Shown in pieces: positions 60,839 through 64,000 of a stretch of 64,000 bases of DNA. Made by a program: the position numbers and the translations under genes. The stretch's first letter is position 1; each line of letters begins with the position of its first letter. The DNA comes from Halanaerobacter jeridensis (GTDB lineage Bacteria > Bacillota > Halanaerobiia > Halobacteroidales > Halobacteroidaceae): positions 64,001 through 128,000 of the forward strand of contig NZ_JAFBDQ010000005.1 of NCBI RefSeq assembly GCF_016908315.1, given 5' to 3'. Below the pieces are notes generated by a model. It searched no databases, was not told the origin of the DNA, and was given only the letters and a program-made list of their open reading frames with translations.

Positions 60839-60942
60839 TTTTTTCCCCCTCTGTTTTAATCGGTCATAACTAGTATAAACAAAGAGGCAAAAAATATTTA
60901 TTATAATTGTAACTAATTTATTCCATTTATAAAATTCACTAT

Positions 60943-61422
60943 TTAATTACGAGTCTGTTTAGTAGAAAATAAATAGTCCCATAATTCAGAACCAATACCA
61001 AAATTATTTTTTTGATTGCGATGATGAATTTTATGATGCCATTGTAATGTCTTAAATAAATTATTTTTCTCAATTATTGCTTGAGTAGGCCAATGAAAAT
61101 GAAGATGTATTATCTCAGTCCACACGATATAAATTAAAATAACTGCTAAAACTAATAAAGCATTAAAACGATTAGTCCACCACAATAAAATTATACCGGG
61201 ACTAGCACAAATGACTTGCAATATTAAATAATCAAAAGTTGCTAAAACATCTTCGGGATTAGCTTCATTATCTCTAAATCTAATTTTATTAGAATCAAAT
61301 TCTTGATGATGTTCTTCTGAATGCTGGTGACTAATCAAATCATGTATATAAAATCGATGAACACAGTATTCAATGAAGGTAGCATATAAATAAGCTATAA
61401 TAATAATCATTAACCTTCCCAT
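60943..61422 (-). CDS. Sterol desaturase / fatty acid hydroxylase family membrane protein
   Basis: 159 aa from ATG 61422 (GAGGTGGAAATA upstream). The four histidine clusters of the di-iron site are present: EYCVHRFYIHDLISHQHSEEHHQEF, then HLHFHW, and LQWHHKIHHRNQKNNFGIG. Four membrane helices. Length is short for the family, but the His clusters are complete. Uses O2 as usual for the family, which is notable in a likely anaerobe. Substrate unknown. Confidence 0.88.
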   Translation of the reverse strand: MGRLMIIIIAYLYATFIEYCVHRFYIHDLISHQHSEEHHQEFDSNKIRFRDNEANPEDVLATFDYLILQVICASPGIILLWWTNRFNALLVLAVILIYIVWTEIIHLHFHWPTQAIIEKNNLFKTLQWHHKIHHRNQKNNFGIGSELWDYLFSTKQTRN

Positions 61423-61562
61423 TATTTCCACCTCATTTTAGATAATTCAATCTATTGTTTATATAATAGTTTCTAGATTATAACTACCTTTCCTTTTTTA
61501 AAAACAATTTAGTATTTTTATAATTATTGTTGAAGATTATTATTTTTTATATTTTTAATAAT

Positions 61563-61588
61563 AAAAGACTTCCTCACGGAAGCCTTTT
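61563..61588 (-). terminator. Terminator after the papain-like lipoprotein gene
   Basis: 11-bp stem AAAAGGCTTCC/GGAAGTCTTTT with one wobble pair, loop GTGA, flank ATTATTAAAA. Confidence 0.8.
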
Positions 61589-61605
61589 ACCTGTACATCA
61601 TTTAT

Positions 61606-63483
61606 TTAATTACCAAATATTTTCCATTCATACATAGTATAGTAATATGAATTATTGTTTGTACAGTAAATTCGGACATATTGGGCTGAAAACGAACTAT
61701 TAAATTCATCCCAATCTCCATTACTTCTAATTGTCTTGACTGTTTCCCAACTTCTACCGTTCCATCTTTGAACATAATATTGTTGAGGATAATTTCTTTT
61801 ACTCCATTTGATTTTCATATTTGAAATATCTCTTCTACTACCTAAATTAACATAAACCCAAGCATTATTATAAGATCTCACTGCCCAAAAGCTAGAATTA
61901 TCACCATCAACTATATTCGCAGGATAGTAATTTGAATAATATCCTGATACTCTTAGAGATTTATTTAAAGCGAGATTATTACTTGGCTCTGGATTAGGTT
62001 CTGGTTCATTATCGTCGTTATCATCATTATCGTTATTGTCATTTGTTTGTTGGTCAGTCATGATGTAACCTCTTATATCTAGCCTATTTACCAAATCATA
62101 AGACATCCAACCATAGCCATTAAAACCCCATCGAGAACCCCAAGAATTAATCAACTTAAAAGCTCTTTTACTATCACTATAACCTACAAAAGTTATCGCA
62201 TGCCAACCTGATAAATTACCATAAGTATTATCATAAATCGGATTAGAATTAGAGACATTAAAATCTTGATAAACTGGAATGGCTACAGTAATTACATCTC
62301 CTGCTGCTAGATGATTTTTCATAGCACTAACATTTCCTGCCGCTAAAGTACCCCAGCTTTTTGCTTTATATTTACTAGCTACTTGACGTTGGCGAGAATT
62401 AGGTTGAGTCCAATAGTCATTATCATCATAAGGCATTACTGACAATGGACAAACTCCTTGATTTTTAATTAAGTTCAATGCATCATTAACATGTGACCCT
62501 CTATCTTGACCACCGTTAATTTGATTATAAACATAAGCTGGGCTAAATTGATTGTCCCTACTATTGACATTCCAATTATGATCCTGTTTTTCTTGATAAG
62601 TTTTATAAGCATAAGCAGTTGCCCAACCCACACAACTACCTTGCGATCCTTGATTACCAACTGGCGGCATATCATTTGATAAATCAACTTGAGAAGGAGC
62701 AGTTACATTAGATAAAGTTTTTAATTTTGGTAACTCATTATACTCCTCTTCTTTCATTAAGCTTAGACCTAACTTATATTTCTGATTACCAGTCTCAAAC
62801 TCTTTAGCTTGAGGTAGATTTTCCTTGCTTAGACTAACACTAAGTGTATTTGCTTTAGATACTCTAAGCCAGACCGCTACTTCTGCTGATAAATTAAATT
62901 TGTATTTCAACTGATTCTTATCGCCTTTTTCTGCCACTACAACATACTTCTTTTGTGAAGCTTGATTACTTTTTTCTATCTCTAAAGTGAAATCTTCTTG
63001 ACGGCTAGCTTCTTCGGCTTCAAAATAAAAATGATTATCAAAGGAATTAGCATTTAAACCTTTATCATCTTTACTAGGGACATAATCTAAATCATCAGTT
63101 ACTAATAATTTGTCTAAATATACTGTTTCTGACTCAGAGATAACTTCTAAAACACTAAGGCCTTCTACTTCAGTTACTGCTACTTTCTCCCACTGCCACT
63201 TAGAAGGATTATAATCCACCTGCTGCTGATACTTCACCCCATTATAAGTGAATTCAACTTTATGCCTTCCTTCTTCTAAAGGTTGGAGAGCAAAATCTCT
63301 AATCGTCTTAACCTGACCATTACTAAAAGTAGCCTCTAAATTATTTTCATCCCTTACTTCTACCGACTGCAGAACTAATTTCTGATTTTTACTCACGTCT
63401 TCATCACTAGAACATCCCGTTAACACTACAATTAAAACCAGAACAAAAATTAAGCAACACTTCTTTTTGGATAATAAAAACAT
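61606..63483 (-). CDS. Papain-family cysteine peptidase lipoprotein with F5/8-type C domain
   Basis: 625 aa, ATG with AAGGAAGGTGTTAAATT upstream. Lipobox LIVVLTGCSSDEDV, so it is anchored outside. Residues 25-250 are a beta-rich pre-region. C1A peptidase part (about 260-490): GNQGSQGSCVGWATAYAYKT gives the oxyanion Gln and the catalytic Cys, GWHAITFVGY the His, and LINSWGSRWGFNGYGW the Asn. A DN-rich linker (NDNNDNDDNDDN) follows, then a discoidin/F5-8 type C domain (NLALNKSLRVSGYYSNYYPA, ending MYEWKIFGN). Probably digests extracellular protein while bound to glycans. Both domains look intact. Confidence 0.95.
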   Translation of the reverse strand: MFLLSKKKCCLIFVLVLIVVLTGCSSDEDVSKNQKLVLQSVEVRDENNLEATFSNGQVKTIRDFALQPLEEGRHKVEFTYNGVKYQQQVDYNPSKWQWEKVAVTEVEGLSVLEVISESETVYLDKLLVTDDLDYVPSKDDKGLNANSFDNHFYFEAEEASRQEDFTLEIEKSNQASQKKYVVVAEKGDKNQLKYKFNLSAEVAVWLRVSKANTLSVSLSKENLPQAKEFETGNQKYKLGLSLMKEEEYNELPKLKTLSNVTAPSQVDLSNDMPPVGNQGSQGSCVGWATAYAYKTYQEKQDHNWNVNSRDNQFSPAYVYNQINGGQDRGSHVNDALNLIKNQGVCPLSVMPYDDNDYWTQPNSRQRQVASKYKAKSWGTLAAGNVSAMKNHLAAGDVITVAIPVYQDFNVSNSNPIYDNTYGNLSGWHAITFVGYSDSKRAFKLINSWGSRWGFNGYGWMSYDLVNRLDIRGYIMTDQQTNDNNDNDDNDDNEPEPNPEPSNNLALNKSLRVSGYYSNYYPANIVDGDNSSFWAVRSYNNAWVYVNLGSRRDISNMKIKWSKRNYPQQYYVQRWNGRSWETVKTIRSNGDWDEFNSSFSAQYVRIYCTNNNSYYYTMYEWKIFGN

Positions 63484-63713
63484 AATTTAACACCTTCCTT
63501 TTTTTAATAGAAAGATTATAAACTAATATATCTACATGTAGATATTCTTATAGCAAAATTTAAAATTAGGTAGAATAATTTTTATTCTACGCTATAATAA
63601 AAACAAAATATTCTTTCTTGATCCAAAAAATTAAATACATTAATTACAATATATGGAAATATTGTTAGTGCTATTATACCATTTTTTTCCACAAAAGTTA
63701 AGGGCTAAATAAA

Positions 63714-63737
63714 AAAACTCTCCCGAAGGAGAGTTTT
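63714..63737 (-). terminator. Terminator after the partial gene at the right edge
   Basis: 10-bp stem AAAACTCTCC/GGAGAGTTTT, tetraloop, minus side continues TTTATTTAG after the T-run. Confidence 0.92.
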
Positions 63738-63755
63738 AGAACTTAATGTTTTGTT

Positions 63756-64000
63756 TTAATAAAAGGTAGGACCATTAGAAATTTTCCATCCATAATTACT
63801 TTTCTTCAAATCCAATGCTAATCCTAATGTTGAGTTATTATTTTTGTTAAACAAAACTGCTACTCGTGCTGTATCTTCTACTTGATTCCGCAAATCAATT
63901 TGATAAGTTGTATTATTATTATTTACAGCATTCATTTTTTGCTGAACTGTTTTGAACTTTTTTTGTTCTTTAAATTGAGCTAAAGATAATTGCTTTTGGA
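63756..64000 (-). CDS. C-terminal end of an unknown protein (runs off the window)
   Basis: 81 codons of open frame enter at the right edge and end at TAA 63756-63758, 18 nt before a strong terminator. The visible part is LAQFKEQKKFKTVQQKMNAV, then NNNNTTYQIDLRNQVEDTARVAV and LGLALDLKKSNYGWKISNG. The last part resembles the C-terminal strand-turn-strand of small Firmicute lipid-binding or DUF4878-like domains (GxWKI.), but not enough is present to name a family. Confidence 0.65.
   Translation of the reverse strand, partial: QKQLSLAQFKEQKKFKTVQQKMNAVNNNNTTYQIDLRNQVEDTARVAVLFNKNNNSTLGLALDLKKSNYGWKISNGPTFY

Overview
This is a 64 kb stretch of an AT-rich genome (my estimate is low-to-mid 30s % GC). 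The organism looks like an anaerobic, endospore-forming, diderm Firmicute of the Halanaerobiales type, near Halobacteroides, Acetohalobium or Orenia. That placement is inference from gene content: a secretin plus a barrel-like protein (an outer membrane), a coat-F protein (sporulation), many ferredoxin-type and NifX-type proteins (anaerobe), and very acidic secreted proteins (salt). Nearly all genes are on the minus strand. There is one tRNA (Pro, GGG), no rRNA, and no CRISPR array.

Layout. 1-2764: N-terminal part of an SF1 helicase-like ATPase. 2975-8261: DUF116 gene followed by a peptide ABC transporter; the binding protein and one permease each carry an in-frame stop. 8617-11887: histidine kinase and small genes. 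12062-18043: a secretin, a barrel-like protein, a secreted acidic beta-sandwich protein with its own leader and attenuator, a minor relative, a multi-Ig-domain protein and a small relative. I read this as a surface-fibre or secretion system built on a secretin. 18308-19584: BI-1 protein, a small acidic protein, tRNA-Pro.

19604-30218 is a metal/redox cluster: MBL hydrolase, DUF134, DUF89, map, a small CxxC protein, two DUF5320 proteins, a CoA-disulfide-reductase-like enzyme, three NifX-type proteins, an Mrp ATPase, two MinD-ferredoxin ATPases and a Fur-family regulator. Four promoters here share a -35 region reading TTGACATATGTTCA, exactly 17 bp from the -10. A fifth has the same spacing but takes its -35 from the foot of a terminator.

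30383-35164: a DUF421 protein that appears to start at ATC, a patatin, a Lon-family protease and a short SSB. 35237-42886: a duplicated, partly decayed two-gene module, a membrane-anchored protein next to a LysM protein with a lipase-like domain lacking the nucleophile. Three interruptions here fall in mononucleotide runs and one extra base repairs each; two more are in-frame stops. 43169-50272: a YnjBCD-type ABC importer with two glycosyltransferases and an APH-like kinase. 50626-60002: sulfur-linked genes (TVP38 membrane protein, GltD-HdrD fusion, YeeE/YedE-TusA transporter, PucR-type regulator, nucleoside hydrolase, two exported rhodaneses). 60290-64000: coat-F protein, fatty acid hydroxylase family protein, papain-like lipoprotein with a discoidin domain, and a partial gene.

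Two families of degenerate short repeats fill many intergenic gaps. One family begins at, or supplies, the stop codon of several genes.
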